Origin: Pythium myriotylum | Taxonomy: Eukaryota; Oomycota; Peronosporomycetes; Pythiales; Pythiaceae | DNA length: 64,000 nt | NCBI GenBank assembly: GCA_023091665.1 | Contig: JALJCQ010000033.1 | Coordinates: forward strand, 620,001 to 684,000 | Direction: 5' to 3' | In this document: positions 1-10,294 of the stretch, piece by piece | How positions within the stretch are numbered: the first letter of the stretch is position 1 | Layout of the letters: every line of letters starts with the position of its first letter | Notes under the pieces: generated by a model | What the model saw: only the letters and a program-made list of their open reading frames with translations | Told to the model about the DNA's origin: nothing | The model's database searches: none | Translations under genes and position numbers: made by a program

Positions 1-1054
1 GTGACCGCACTTCGAGTAAGGCAGTAAGACCTCCAACCCCAGGAACGACATTGATGCAGCATGCTGCGCCAGTCTCAATACGTGCTCAAGGAAATGGGCA
101 AGCAAATGACTCACGCAAGCGTACGTACCATCTCGTTCGTAACGATACGTCCAGGTTAACTTCATCTACACTATTGACGATAGCCCAGCACGAATTAGTC
201 TCCGACTCAAGACCACCATCATCGGGTGCTCAGTCGCAGTCTCCGCGAGATAAGACTAATGGTACGGGCGCAACTGCAAATAGAGTTATCACTCTTGTGA
301 TATTGACCCAGACCTCGTTAGATTCCAATGACATCGCAATCGAAGCAGCCATGCCACACGAGCAGGTGCATCATCTCGTATGATTCGGTTTGGTGGACAC
401 TCTAATAATTGGCACACTATTGTAGACACCGCAAGCGTTTATCACGACTGACTACATCATGGAGCTTCGATGCGGAATGGATACGTCTGTCAAGACATTT
501 CGATCTCGCCAAAAGTCGATTCAGCAATTACTCTCACTCTGGGAGAAAGGAAAGCTCAACGAGAGCTTTCGGTATCTTGGTCAGCTTCCACAGGGCAAGC
601 GTGAAGCCATTGTGGTGGACGTTTTACGAGCAACTGACCTGCAGTCACTGGGGATCGACTTGGAGGGCTGCCTGCTTCTGCTCCCGCTCGTCCTCGAGCT
701 GTTTTCGTCCAAATTCGAATCATACCTCACCGTCGCCATCGACCGCAGCCAGCAGCTATTCAATGCGTTTTCTCCTGTCGTCAAAGATTCGCGTGAAGGG
801 CAGCAGTTCCAGTCGCGTGGTGTCAACCTCGCTGGCGAGGAGAGGTGAGTTCAGTTGAGCTGCATGGCTATTGACTTCTGTACCCTGACGTTTTGCCTCC
901 TAGATTACAGCGGTGCGCAGCGTGCGACTCTCTCTTCCAAGAGATGTTCACGATCGTGCAGAGTCTGGAGCAGAGGTCACCGTTCCCGTCCCTCTCCACC
1001 AAGCTTCGGGCTCTGTCACGCAGCTTGGCCGAGTTCACTGCGACTTCAAGATAA
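1..1054 (+). CDS. KATNB1: Katanin p80 subunit, C-terminal part (con80 domain), 5' truncated by window
   Basis: This is the 3' end of a katanin p80 gene, the targeting and regulatory subunit of the microtubule-severing katanin complex. The con80 domain binds the p60 ATPase. The frame is open from base 3. Likely exons are 1-365 (or 1-261 and 322-365, since an in-frame 60-nt intron is possible), 426-844 and 904-1054, ending in TAA. Intron 366-425 is well supported: it contains stops, has a CTAAT-like branch point, and splicing restores the frame. The con80 region shows a helical core with WEKGKLNESF, then LPLVLELFSSKFESYL, and a final exon rich in L, C and R residues, as in the family. The upstream exon is a poorly conserved linker, and the WD40 propeller must lie left of the window. 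Family assignment is good; the linker exon structure is uncertain. Confidence 0.75.
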
Positions 1055-1207
1055 AGTGGACACCGTTCATTGGACATAAATCATCCTTCTGGACATCAAT
1101 CAGCCAATCCAAGCCATCACTATACCTGATCCGATCAGTATCAGATACGTAGGCTTCTACTTTCACTTCGTCTGGTCATTGATTTGAGAGCCCCGACTCC
1201 ATCCGCG

Positions 1208-4200
1208 ATGCGCCGCCGCTACGACCGGCGCCGCGCGGGCGCTGCGGCGAAAGCCGCCGCAAAGGCCGAGTCCGCGGCCGCTCCCAACGCGAACAGCGCC
1301 TCGTCTGACGCGTCGGCAGCTCCGAATCGCCGCCTCAGCTCCCAGATGAAGCTCCACGTCCACGGCCCCGAGTTCCAGAATGGCGACGAGCTCGTGCTCA
1401 ACCCCGAGTTCTTCCCAGAACTCAAGGAGCTGCCGCTGGATAAATACGTAGTCGAAATCTTCCATGCGACGGAATCGGAGCGCCTGCGGGAAGAGACTGC
1501 GGTCGCGGCTGCCACGCCGTTCAGCGACGCTGACTGCTTGCAGGCGTACTCGCACTTGCTGCTGGAGGTCCCGTCCAGTGCATCGACGCCACCGAAGGGG
1601 AAATGGCAAGTCAGTGTGCTCAAAGATACTGCCGCAGCCTTCCAGCTTGCCGCCTTCAACGACGCCACGGTGAGATTCGTGGAGAAGAGCCGTGTCCCAC
1701 TCGACTTCGTGGAGATCTCACTCAAGGACCAGTTCTTATCGCGACGTGATTTGTGGTATCTAAAGCACTCGTTTGTGGGGATGGCACTCTTTGTTGGCAA
1801 GAGCGTCCGTGTACAAGGAACGCGATGGCAGGTTATGGATCTACGAGCGAATGGTGATTCAGTGAGGAGCGGCGTCGTGTCGAGCACCACCAACTTCGCC
1901 TTTCGATCGCGCACGTCACGTGTGATGTGGCTTGTGCAAATGAGCCCAGAAATGTGGGATATGGCGAACTCCGGGCGTCTGTATCTTGAGATATTTCTGC
2001 AGGTAGTGCAGAACGTCCTCAACAAGTGGATCAAGCATAAAGTCTCCCACAGCCTTACGATCATTCTATTTGCACGGAGCTACTACCCTGAACTTGACAT
2101 GCGAGACAGGAGTGTCGGTTATGGGCCATTATCAACACCTCCGCGATCTTTACATTCGACAACGAAGCGTTCGGCCACAAGTCGTGCGCTTAATCATGGA
2201 ACTTCTCGTCGGCTCAAGAAAGAGGCTGCGACGGATTCCTCCTTCCCATTCGTGAACAAGAGCAACGACATGTTTGCGGTTGGTGTGGATGAAGACGGGC
2301 GCCACTATCAGGACTTCTACAAGATCATTGCGTTTGACAGTGTCGTCACCGAAGTGCAGCCGCTCCTGGTCCAGCTCAAGCAGGAGATGAATGAGTTCCC
2401 ACATCTGTGTGGATGGCGAGCGCCACAGTCTCAACCGCCACCTTCTGCTGTTGGACTGCCAGGTGATGATGAGAGGCCACCAGGTGTTTTTCCCAATCGG
2501 CGACCTGGAGTGCCATCAAACGCCCGAGACGGGAACCTCCTTGAAGCTGTCAATCTCGTTCTCAACATATTCGAAAAGCATCATATTGACCGTCACTTAG
2601 CACGGAGCGGTCAGAGTGTGGTCTTGATTACAGCTGGTAACGGCATATTCAGGGTTAAGCAGCGGTTAGCAGAGATCACCGAACAGCGCATGATGGACCA
2701 CGGCATTGGCATTGACATGATCTCGTTAGCGACGCCGCCACTGCACAAGTGTCCACTTTTCCTTTTCAAGCATTCTGAAATGTCGGATCTGACACTACCG
2801 ACCCGCGTCGACGGCATGGAACCTATTAACGGAGGAAACGGCCAGGACGTGTGTACATGCGGATCTGCACTGCAGTCCCAACCCCCAACGACCAGAGCAT
2901 CGACCCACGTGAGGCGATCGCGAACAGGGTCTAGTGAACAAGACGAAGTTGTCCCCGATACTCAGGCAGCAACCGACTTCGTCCAGAGAAAACATTCACA
3001 AGTCCCAAATCCACCTGGATCTCAAGGAGGCTTGTGTAAGCATTGCTTGGCTCGTTTGACGACAAGAAAGCGCTACGAAGTCCCTCTCTGGATCCCGCTC
3101 AGCTTTGTGCAAGAACACATGATGGTTGATCACAAATGCCCACTCGATGTCGATATCACACATAACTGCTCAATCTGCTGCCCCCTAGGAGGCAGGAAGA
3201 CTTTCGGTTTCGAACCTTTGCCCATGTGTCGAATGTTCACCGACATTGCCAACTGGCAGAGTGCTCCAAAAAACTCCAGACCAACCCATACGAACCTCCC
3301 AAAGCCTCTTGAACGACTTCTTAATAATTTCCAAGAGGGCCAGCCGTCAACAGTATCTTCCAGCGATCTTGGAGATGACAGCGACGATGATTTTATTCAT
3401 ACGCGTACATTCAGCAGCGATTTTTCCCTGATGCTGGACAATGACTATTTGTCACTTGGTCGCGACAGCGAACTGGTGCGTGCGCGCGCTCCGTCCATAG
3501 CTTCTGTTGAGGATGAAGATATATCTATCAAGCCAGGGGCAAGCGATGATATCCCCAAAATTCGCTCGTTCTCCCCCAAAGACATGCAAAAGTACCGTCG
3601 GGAGTTCGAGAGCTATGATGACGCGGTTTTTAGTTTACCTTTGCCAAGAAAGCCCTCCAAGCAAGCATTGAAGATGGCTGCACGAGTTGAAGATGATAGT
3701 CAGGTGGGAACTTCTCGTATGATGCTCACTCCGCCTCTCAGACCCATTGGCGGGGGAATGAATCAACACCAGTCGTTCTTGGCGAGCAAGAAGTCTGGTG
3801 AAAGGGCTACTAATCCAACAACAATGCATCAGCATTCAGGTTCGATTGGACCTGAAGACGGGGTTGTCCAACGTCACGCTGGCGATTCTAATCGATGGCG
3901 AAGTCCGCAGAACTCGGTCCTGCTTACCACATCACCAGGTCCCCCAACTCGTATGTCGGTCCATTCAGACGGCAAGATTCGCGCATTGGAGAGCAATGGA
4001 GACGGAGGCGATAATGAAGGAGAAGACACTTCGAGCCCGGATGTTGGACTTTCACGAACCCGGACTCTTGGGGGATCTCTTCCAAACACATTCCAGCTGC
4101 TCGCAGCAGGAGAAGGGGCGACGTATGCTAACAGTCCCATTCTCCTACCCCTCGGTGAAGGAAGCACGAAAGATCCTCTCTTTCATTCGCACGCGTACAT

Positions 4201-5938
4201 TTACAAACAGTTGACAAGCAATCAGAGGCGTTGGAGCCAAGTGCGTCCAAGCGACGGGAAGAACCCGTACCGTCTCGTCCAAAGCGTGCTGAAATGGAAA
4301 TCGTTATGTTGCCCAGCTCTTCTTCCGTTAACAACAGATTTCATCCCAGGATCCGAAGAGTTGAAGAAACACTACACGGAGTCATTCTACAGCGTGACTC
4401 TGCCTGAGCGCGATGAGCAGAATGGTGTCACGTTCCGTGATTACCGCGAACTCGTGACGGAAATGATCGCTCAACGGTTTTCCCAGGATTTCCAACTCGT
4501 AACGATGGAGGCTACGAAGACCTCGTCCAAAGCTCACAGTGTGCTGTTCCGACTGACAATGGGGCACCGAATCCACGAGATCAAGTACAACGAGGAGACA
4601 CAGACGGTCGATGTTAAGCGATACCTGCAGCGAGCCAGTGCGCAGTCTGACGTGGATATCATGGAATATCGATACTCGTTGTGGTCTCCCGTAGCAGACA
4701 GTTTTCTGTTTGCCAGTCAGGAGTTCCGCAAGTACCCGCGCCACGAATACCAATGGAACTACCTAGACCATCTTATCTGCGGCTACAACGACGACATGAA
4801 TGACGCAATCAGGTATAAGCGCATTTTGTTCTCTATCTTACCCCCGCAACTCGTAGGGGACAAGCTCCACGATGAGCCTACGCTGAAATCGTACACAGAC
4901 AAATGCCGGAAGTTCTTTGATTTCTTGAAGTCAAAATCGGCAGATGCAACAATGTTTCCTTCCATCAAGATTGCCAGTGAGTGGCGGCAAGGTATCGCTC
5001 GGAGCGGTGTGGCGGCGTTCAAGCACTTGAGTCGAGAAAACGTCAGGATGGTGCTTCATGCCAGCGACTCGCCGACGAGTCAAAACTGGCTCGTGACACG
5101 CCTCGATACGGAACTGTCGGCCTCTCAGTGCTTTCACCTGGAAGTCCAGTGGCTGGTGTGTCGCAGCGCTCTAGTGGAGGACTTCATTCAGGGCCTCGTG
5201 CGTCGCGCCAAGCAGCTGGGGCTAGACTTCATGCAAGTTCCAGAGAACGGTGTGTCCAACGACTTGGATCTCCACCCCCTCATTTGTCCCATCTTTCTGC
5301 CGCTCCGGGATCCATCTGAGCAGCAGATCGTCGAGGCCGCCCTCATCGACGAGCTCAACTTCTGCTGCGAAGCACTCCACGTGATTCCTCGCGTCCACCT
5401 CAACCACGAAGACGAGTACACGATTTTAGACGTCCAGCCCGCGAATGAGCGGCCACGGATCCGCTTCTACAGGCAGTACGTGCACCGAGCTCTTGCGTGC
5501 TTCGTCCGTGTCACCCAGACTGGTCTGGTGTGGATCTCGAATCGGAAGCTCCAGTGTCGCGACATCCAGCCCGTCTATGACGCCATCCGAAGCAAAGTCG
5601 AGTCAGCTCGCGCCGCGAGAGGGGCTATGAAGGATGTTCTAACTGGAGTGTTGGAGCAAGTGGGTGTCTCGGCTGCTCGGCGCCTTCAGCAGGTCCAGGA
5701 AGCGGAGGAGAAGAGCAAGCCGAGTGTCTCCCCAGAGCCGTTTGCGACAGTCGAAGCGAGCGATCGCCTCGAGCCGCCTCCAGTCGCGAGGGAGCCGCCA
5801 GTTGGCGATCGCGTCGGCGGCGAGAGCGAGAAGGAGAACCGTGAGGCAGCCGGCAACGCAGAAGAGAGCGCGGCGCCGAAGAAGAAGATCGCGGCCGGCC
5901 TGCTCCCTGGCCATGTGGCGCCTCACCTGCCGCTGTGA
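1208..5938 (+). CDS. DEPDC5: DEPDC5/Iml1-like GATOR1 subunit
   Basis: Single-exon gene for a 1576-residue protein. GATOR1 is the GTPase-activating complex for Rag GTPases that restrains TORC1 at the vacuole or lysosome when amino acids are scarce. The first ATG, at 1208, follows 24 bases of open frame without ATG. The Iml1 N-terminal region is visible at about residues 60-300, with FAFRSRTSRVMWLVQMS and a VLNKWIK helix. A long acidic/Ser-rich linker (about 650-980) contains Cys-pair motifs. A SABA-like region follows from about 1020 (RRWSQVRPSDGKNPYRLVQ), then a SHEN-like region (YQWNYLDHLICGYND), and the C-terminal domain from about 1308 (CFHLEVQWLVCRS). A DEP domain, normally between SHEN and the C-terminal domain, is not evident. 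The last 100 residues are low-complexity E/A/P. Confidence 0.85.
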   Translation: MRRRYDRRRAGAAAKAAAKAESAAAPNANSASSDASAAPNRRLSSQMKLHVHGPEFQNGDELVLNPEFFPELKELPLDKYVVEIFHATESERLREETAVAAATPFSDADCLQAYSHLLLEVPSSASTPPKGKWQVSVLKDTAAAFQLAAFNDATVRFVEKSRVPLDFVEISLKDQFLSRRDLWYLKHSFVGMALFVGKSVRVQGTRWQVMDLRANGDSVRSGVVSSTTNFAFRSRTSRVMWLVQMSPEMWDMANSGRLYLEIFLQVVQNVLNKWIKHKVSHSLTIILFARSYYPELDMRDRSVGYGPLSTPPRSLHSTTKRSATSRALNHGTSRRLKKEAATDSSFPFVNKSNDMFAVGVDEDGRHYQDFYKIIAFDSVVTEVQPLLVQLKQEMNEFPHLCGWRAPQSQPPPSAVGLPGDDERPPGVFPNRRPGVPSNARDGNLLEAVNLVLNIFEKHHIDRHLARSGQSVVLITAGNGIFRVKQRLAEITEQRMMDHGIGIDMISLATPPLHKCPLFLFKHSEMSDLTLPTRVDGMEPINGGNGQDVCTCGSALQSQPPTTRASTHVRRSRTGSSEQDEVVPDTQAATDFVQRKHSQVPNPPGSQGGLCKHCLARLTTRKRYEVPLWIPLSFVQEHMMVDHKCPLDVDITHNCSICCPLGGRKTFGFEPLPMCRMFTDIANWQSAPKNSRPTHTNLPKPLERLLNNFQEGQPSTVSSSDLGDDSDDDFIHTRTFSSDFSLMLDNDYLSLGRDSELVRARAPSIASVEDEDISIKPGASDDIPKIRSFSPKDMQKYRREFESYDDAVFSLPLPRKPSKQALKMAARVEDDSQVGTSRMMLTPPLRPIGGGMNQHQSFLASKKSGERATNPTTMHQHSGSIGPEDGVVQRHAGDSNRWRSPQNSVLLTTSPGPPTRMSVHSDGKIRALESNGDGGDNEGEDTSSPDVGLSRTRTLGGSLPNTFQLLAAGEGATYANSPILLPLGEGSTKDPLFHSHAYIYKQLTSNQRRWSQVRPSDGKNPYRLVQSVLKWKSLCCPALLPLTTDFIPGSEELKKHYTESFYSVTLPERDEQNGVTFRDYRELVTEMIAQRFSQDFQLVTMEATKTSSKAHSVLFRLTMGHRIHEIKYNEETQTVDVKRYLQRASAQSDVDIMEYRYSLWSPVADSFLFASQEFRKYPRHEYQWNYLDHLICGYNDDMNDAIRYKRILFSILPPQLVGDKLHDEPTLKSYTDKCRKFFDFLKSKSADATMFPSIKIASEWRQGIARSGVAAFKHLSRENVRMVLHASDSPTSQNWLVTRLDTELSASQCFHLEVQWLVCRSALVEDFIQGLVRRAKQLGLDFMQVPENGVSNDLDLHPLICPIFLPLRDPSEQQIVEAALIDELNFCCEALHVIPRVHLNHEDEYTILDVQPANERPRIRFYRQYVHRALACFVRVTQTGLVWISNRKLQCRDIQPVYDAIRSKVESARAARGAMKDVLTGVLEQVGVSAARRLQQVQEAEEKSKPSVSPEPFATVEASDRLEPPPVAREPPVGDRVGGESEKENREAAGNAEESAAPKKKIAAGLLPGHVAPHLPL

Positions 5939-6193
5939 AGAGCTCACTTCAACATATTCCCTTTGTTGAACAATCGAACCCCTCTGTTAAGTCATCGCTC
6001 TGAACATTTGGTCCGGACATCAGCCAGTGACGAAGTGGGTAGGGGAGAGGCCACGGCTCGCGGCCGCGGGGAGCTCCAGCGAGGGCATCTGGATCTCCCG
6101 CCTCTCCCAATGGCTAACGAAGGATGAGAGGCCCTCCCTCTGCTCAGCTCTTCTCAGCCCGACACGCCATTCGGCAACTCGCTCCTCGGCGCC

Positions 6194-6814
6194 ATGGCGA
6201 CCGTCGAGCCGTCGGACGCGCCGGCCCGGCGCCGCAGCAGCTCGCTCTTCCGCCGCGTCTCGGCGCGAGCCGTCGGCATGGAGCGAGACTCGCTCTGCCA
6301 CAAGTCGCACTGGGTCCCCAAGTCCTCGCGCTCGGCCTGCGCCAACTGCAAGCTGACCTTCGGCGTCTTTAGCGCCAAGCACAACTGCCGGCTCTGCGGC
6401 GAGGTCGTCTGCGGCGCCTGCTCCACCAAGCGCATCCTCTTCCAGAAGAAGAGCGTGCGCTCGTGCGACGAGTGCGTCAACCACAGCGTCGAGACCATCT
6501 CGCGCTTCAACCGGAGCAGCAGCAGCAGCGCCGACCTCTTGAGCAGCAGCGACGAGGCCGCGCCCAAGCAGGTGCGCTTCGCCAAGCCGCGAGCGCACGC
6601 CAAGCGCAACAGCGACTCCGACGTCATGCCCACGGCCAACGCGCCGCCGACGCGCCAGCGCGGCCAGAGCCAGCCTGCGGTGCCCACGTCCAAGGAGCTG
6701 CACGCCTACCGCCCCGTGCCGCGGGTCGAGTCGTGGCGTCTGCAGCTGCCCTACATGATCGTCTTCTTCCTCATGACGGTCGCCGGCATCACCAATGTGC
6801 TGTCGCTTGTATAA
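6194..6814 (+). CDS. FYVE-type zinc finger protein with C-terminal membrane anchor
   Basis: A 206-residue protein. Residues about 35-95 form a FYVE-type finger with all four Cys pairs (CANC, CRLC, CGAC, CDEC) and a KHNCRLCG motif in place of the canonical R(R/K)HHCRxCG. The usual WxxD is WVPK, so the PI3P pocket is not classical and binding may be weak or altered. The middle is basic and Ser-rich with runs of Ser. The last about 22 residues (PYMIVFFLMTVAGITNVLSLV) are a hydrophobic segment at the very C-terminus, predicting a tail-anchored endomembrane protein. Known FYVE proteins act on endosomes; a tail-anchored one may bridge membranes. The start at 6194 is the first ATG giving the full domain. 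No introns are needed. Confidence 0.8.
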   Translation: MATVEPSDAPARRRSSSLFRRVSARAVGMERDSLCHKSHWVPKSSRSACANCKLTFGVFSAKHNCRLCGEVVCGACSTKRILFQKKSVRSCDECVNHSVETISRFNRSSSSSADLLSSSDEAAPKQVRFAKPRAHAKRNSDSDVMPTANAPPTRQRGQSQPAVPTSKELHAYRPVPRVESWRLQLPYMIVFFLMTVAGITNVLSLV

Positions 6815-7088
6815 GTAGCCATTTCCGCGTCCATGATAGGGGCCAGCGATCGAAGCAGTCCGTCCGTCCTCCCTCCATGAAGAGAAAGAAGAAAAACATA
6901 ATTGAATTCGAGTTGCGTCGATGGATTTTAATTTGGAAGTACCATATCCACCCGAACACAGCACCCTCTGTACGATATCGCACTTAGCCGAGAGACACCT
7001 GGGGGAAAGATTTCGCCTCGAAGGTGAAGCCCGGCAATCCCCAAGCGATCTCGCGATCCCCCCGAGCTCTTGCGCGACACGAGAGGCC

Positions 7089-8505
7089 ATGGAGGAGATC
7101 GGACTGAGCGCGTCGCCCATGGACGTCGAGCCGCTGGTGCCCGTGACGATCGTGCGTGCGCTCTGCCTGCCGAGGCGCTCCTGAGCCGCTCAGAAGATCA
7201 CTAACGAAGTCTCTACGCGCAGGAGACCAAGACCGATCTTTACTCCAAGTACAAGTCGCTCGAGCGCCACTTGGAGTTCCTGGACATCCAGGTGAGCACG
7301 AAGCGAGCCCAGAGGGTGGATCTCGCGAGCGAGTACTCACGGTGTGCGGTCGACAGGAAGGATACATCAAGGATGAGATGAAGAACCTCAAGCGCGAGCT
7401 CATCCGCGCCAAGGAGGAGGTCAAGCGCATCCAGTCGGTGCCGCTCGTCATCGGCCAGTTCCTCGAGATGGTCGACGCCAACTACGGCATCGTCGGCTCC
7501 ACGGCGGGCTCCAACTACTACGTCAGAATATTGAGCACGCTCGACCGCGAGCGTCTCAAGCCGAACTCGTCGGTCGCGCTGCATCGCCACTCGCACGCCG
7601 TGGTCGACGTGCTGCCGCCAGAGTCCGATTCAAGCATCCAGATGATGCAGATGTCAGAGCGTCCGGACGTCTCCTACTCGGACATTGGTGGCATGGACGT
7701 CCAGAAGCAGGAAGTGCGGGAGGCTGTCGAGCTGCCGTTGACTCACTTCGATCTGTACAAGCAGATCGGCGTGGACCCTCCGCGTGGCGTGCTCATGTAT
7801 GGACCTCCTGGTACAGGCAAGACGATGTTGGCCAAGGCCGTTGCGAACGCGACCACTGCCTCGTTCATCCGTGTCGTCGGGTCCGAGTTTGTCCAGAAGT
7901 ACTTGGGCGAAGGACCGCGCATGGTGCGCGACGTGTTTCGGCTTGCGAAGGAGAACTCGCCGTCGATCGTCTTCATCGATGAGGTCGATGCGATTGCCAC
8001 GAAGCGTTTCGACGCGCAGACGGGTGCTGATCGCGAAGTGCAGCGTATCCTCCTCGAGTTGCTCAACCAGATGGATGGCTTTGACCAGACCACCAACGTC
8101 AAAGTCATCATGGCAACCAACCGCGCCGACACGCTTGATCCTGCATTGCTTCGACCTGGCCGATTGGACCGAAAGATCGAGTTCCCGCTGCCTGACCGTC
8201 GCCAGAAACGACTCATTTACCAGGCATGTACCTCTCACATGAACTTGAGCGATGAAGTAGACCTTGAGGTGAGTGGATTGCAGAGTCTGAATGGTCGTAA
8301 AGCACTTCTTGCTAACGTTCATGGACTATAGGATTTTGTCAACCGTCCGGAAAAGATCAGCTCGGCCGACATTGCGTCGATTTGCCAGGAAGCCGGTCTC
8401 CAGGCAGTGCGAAAGAACCGCTACGTGGTGCTTCCCAAAGATTTCGAGAAGGGTTACAAGAACGCGATCAAGCGAGCTGATACGACCTTCGAGTTCTACC
8501 ACTAG
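7089..8505 (+). CDS. RPT3: 26S proteasome regulatory ATPase subunit RPT3 (PSMC4)
   Basis: AAA ATPase of the 19S base, which unfolds and feeds ubiquitinated proteins into the 20S core. Four exons, all joined in phase 0: 7089-7151, 7223-7291, 7357-8268 and 8332-8505. The product is about 405 residues. Visible elements are an N-terminal coiled coil ([17 protein letters not shown]...[10 protein letters not shown]), the OB region ([15 protein letters not shown]), Walker A GPPGTGKT, Walker [11 protein letters not shown], the second region of homology ([22 protein letters not shown]), and a C-terminal TTFEFYH. The product is very close to RPT3 of other eukaryotes. Start ATG 7089 sits in the short first exon and gives a normal N-terminus. 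Confidence 0.95.
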
Positions 8506-8663
8506 GCGCCTCCACGCGAGCGAATGGATAAGGTTGAAACGTGCCACTACCTCATTATCACGAGTTGCGTTATGCGAAAGGTCGCAGCGTCCCTCTCTCG
8601 CTGCGGATTCTTTTTCTTTGCTTCCTTCTTCCGAAAGTCCACAGTCTTCCTCCTTCAGCAACC

Positions 8664-9227
8664 ATGGCAGGGCCTTCAGCGTGGCTCCGGTACGTGCGCC
8701 TGCTCAATCTACTCACGGCGCTGGTGCAACTGCTCGCGGGCGTTGGCAGCCTCACCGACATCTTCTCGCTTGACCTGCCCGCGACCTTCATCGCCGTCTA
8801 CGTCATGCTCTTCGCGCTGCTGCTTCTAGTCTTTGAGTGTCGGTTCGCTTCCTCGGACGGATTCCTCCGAACGAACTTCGGCTTCCTCTACTCGCTGCGA
8901 GGGCTCGGCGCCTACTTGCTCTTTATTGGTCTCCTCGACTTCGGCATGGCCGGCGGCGTCTTCGGGTACATCGCCGGTACGTCGGCGTGCTTCACGGCGT
9001 TCGTCGTGCTCTCCACGAGTGCCTGCACGCCTGCATCACCTGCTGATGACGAGCCGTCAATTAGCGAGTCGTCCGAACGGCTTCCGACGTACGGATCGAG
9101 CACGTTTGGATCTCCTACACTTGACCCAAAGCCCGCGCAGCAGGCCACCTCGGTTTCGCAGAACATTGCGTCACCGCCAACAAACACAAGCCAAAAGAAG
9201 AAAAAGAATGAGAAAGGCAAGAAGTAG
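8664..9227 (+). CDS. COPI-associated / TVP15-like Golgi membrane protein
   Basis: A 187-residue protein with four hydrophobic segments in residues 10-120, followed by a Ser/Pro/Thr-rich tail ending in a poly-Lys stretch (QKKKKNEKGKK). The order of hydrophobic helices and the motifs IAVYVMLFALLLLVFE and NFGFLYSLRGLGAYLLFIG match the COPI-associated protein family (yeast Tvp15), small tetraspan proteins of Golgi vesicles. The Lys-rich C-terminus could serve as a COPI-type retrieval signal, although the final residues are KGKK rather than a strict KKxx; this is inference. ATG 8664 is preferred over an upstream alternative start because it places the family N-terminus correctly. No introns. Confidence 0.72.
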   Translation: MAGPSAWLRYVRLLNLLTALVQLLAGVGSLTDIFSLDLPATFIAVYVMLFALLLLVFECRFASSDGFLRTNFGFLYSLRGLGAYLLFIGLLDFGMAGGVFGYIAGTSACFTAFVVLSTSACTPASPADDEPSISESSERLPTYGSSTFGSPTLDPKPAQQATSVSQNIASPPTNTSQKKKKNEKGKK

Positions 9228-9231
9228 TAGT

Positions 9232-9256
9232 GAGAGAGAGAGAGAGAGAGAGAGAG
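9232..9256 (+). repeat. (GA)n microsatellite
   Basis: Uninterrupted GA dinucleotide tract of about 12 units starting a few bases after the stop of the COPI-associated gene, so probably in its 3' UTR. Between here and 9510 I see no gene; the stretch probably holds the convergent 3' UTRs. Confidence 0.9.
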
Positions 9257-9510
9257 AGCGTGTATGCAATGGTGGTTGTTTACTTGGATTCCCTTGGCTC
9301 ATCGAGCGGAACCTGACGACGTCTCGCCCGGATCTCTTCCTGCGCAGATGCACACAAATCAGCCTCACCTTTCAATAGTCCCCGCTGTGTCCACGTACGC
9401 GGATGAGCTGCAGCTTGTCCTGAAGTTCCGTTTCGTGCTGCTGGAGCTCATGCTCGTCGAGAAGCAAGAGCGAGCGTGAGAGCAGTTTTTCGTGGATCCA
9501 CCGGCCATGC

Positions 9511-10166
9511 CTACAGCGTCAGGTCAGATGGCACGCTATCCAGCCTTGACATGAGCCGCACTGTGCACCTGATTGCGAGCTCCTCGGCGAGCGGTAGGAC
9601 GTGTGTGTGAACGAGCTGCTGGACATAGTCGACGCCAGGTTCGATGAAACCATGGTAGAGAACATGGGGAATCTATCCAACACATGCGAGTCAAGACCAA
9701 GAGATAATCTTGAGTAGCCTGAAGTATGGAGTGCCTTGGCGTTGGGCATGAGCACGAGGGCGAGCATCGCACACTTGAACAAGTAGTAGAAGGGGATCCT
9801 GATACCACAAGTTGATGAAAAGAAACCTCGGCCTCCAGCCAGAACAGATAAACACACCATGACACGAAGATCTCAAAGTATTCCTCGAACACTGTGAGTG
9901 AACCGAGCACCAGCCTGCCGACGGTGAAGCTTCCGTCACATCCTGGTACTCACGACTAGATGAATCCAAGATAGCGTACCAGAATTCGAGGATCCGAGAA
10001 AGCGCTGCTGTGTCCTCGCCTTTCTCGGCACGTGAGAGCACTTTGAGCGACTCGTAGGCACCAGAGAACATGCTCAGGCAGCTTCAGAGGCAAATTAGCA
10101 AGCAGTAGGTTGGCAGAGGACCAGAGGCACCTACGTGAGCCCTTCGCTGAGCAGGTAGAACGACAT
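9511..10166 (-). CDS. REEP/HVA22/DP1-type ER membrane-shaping protein
   Basis: Reconstructed from five small exons on the minus strand: 10166-10135, 10081-9954, 9891-9858, 9798-9735 and 9672-9511 (420 nt, 139 aa). The spliced product has the family pattern: GAYESLKVL (the YPxYxSxKA block), LEFWYAILDSS, then EIFVSW-IPFYYLFK matching the SWFPFYYLxK signature, and VLYHGFIEP (the LYxxfIrP block). REEP5/HVA22/Yop1 proteins are hairpin proteins that curve tubular ER. All junctions keep frame. The fourth intron (9673-9734) has no GT donor and works only as a GC-AG intron. The protein is short for the family but complete. Upstream, about 128 bases separate it from the next gene, which is transcribed divergently. 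Confidence 0.75.
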
Positions 10167-10294
10167 GGTGCTGAGCTGTTCCGTTGGTGAGTGGAACGAG
10201 AGAGGCGAGGAATCGAGCGAACGAAGGCGCACCGCTCTAAAGATAGAGGGACGCCAGGCTCATGTCCGGATCCTGTTCCTTGACAAGACTCGCC

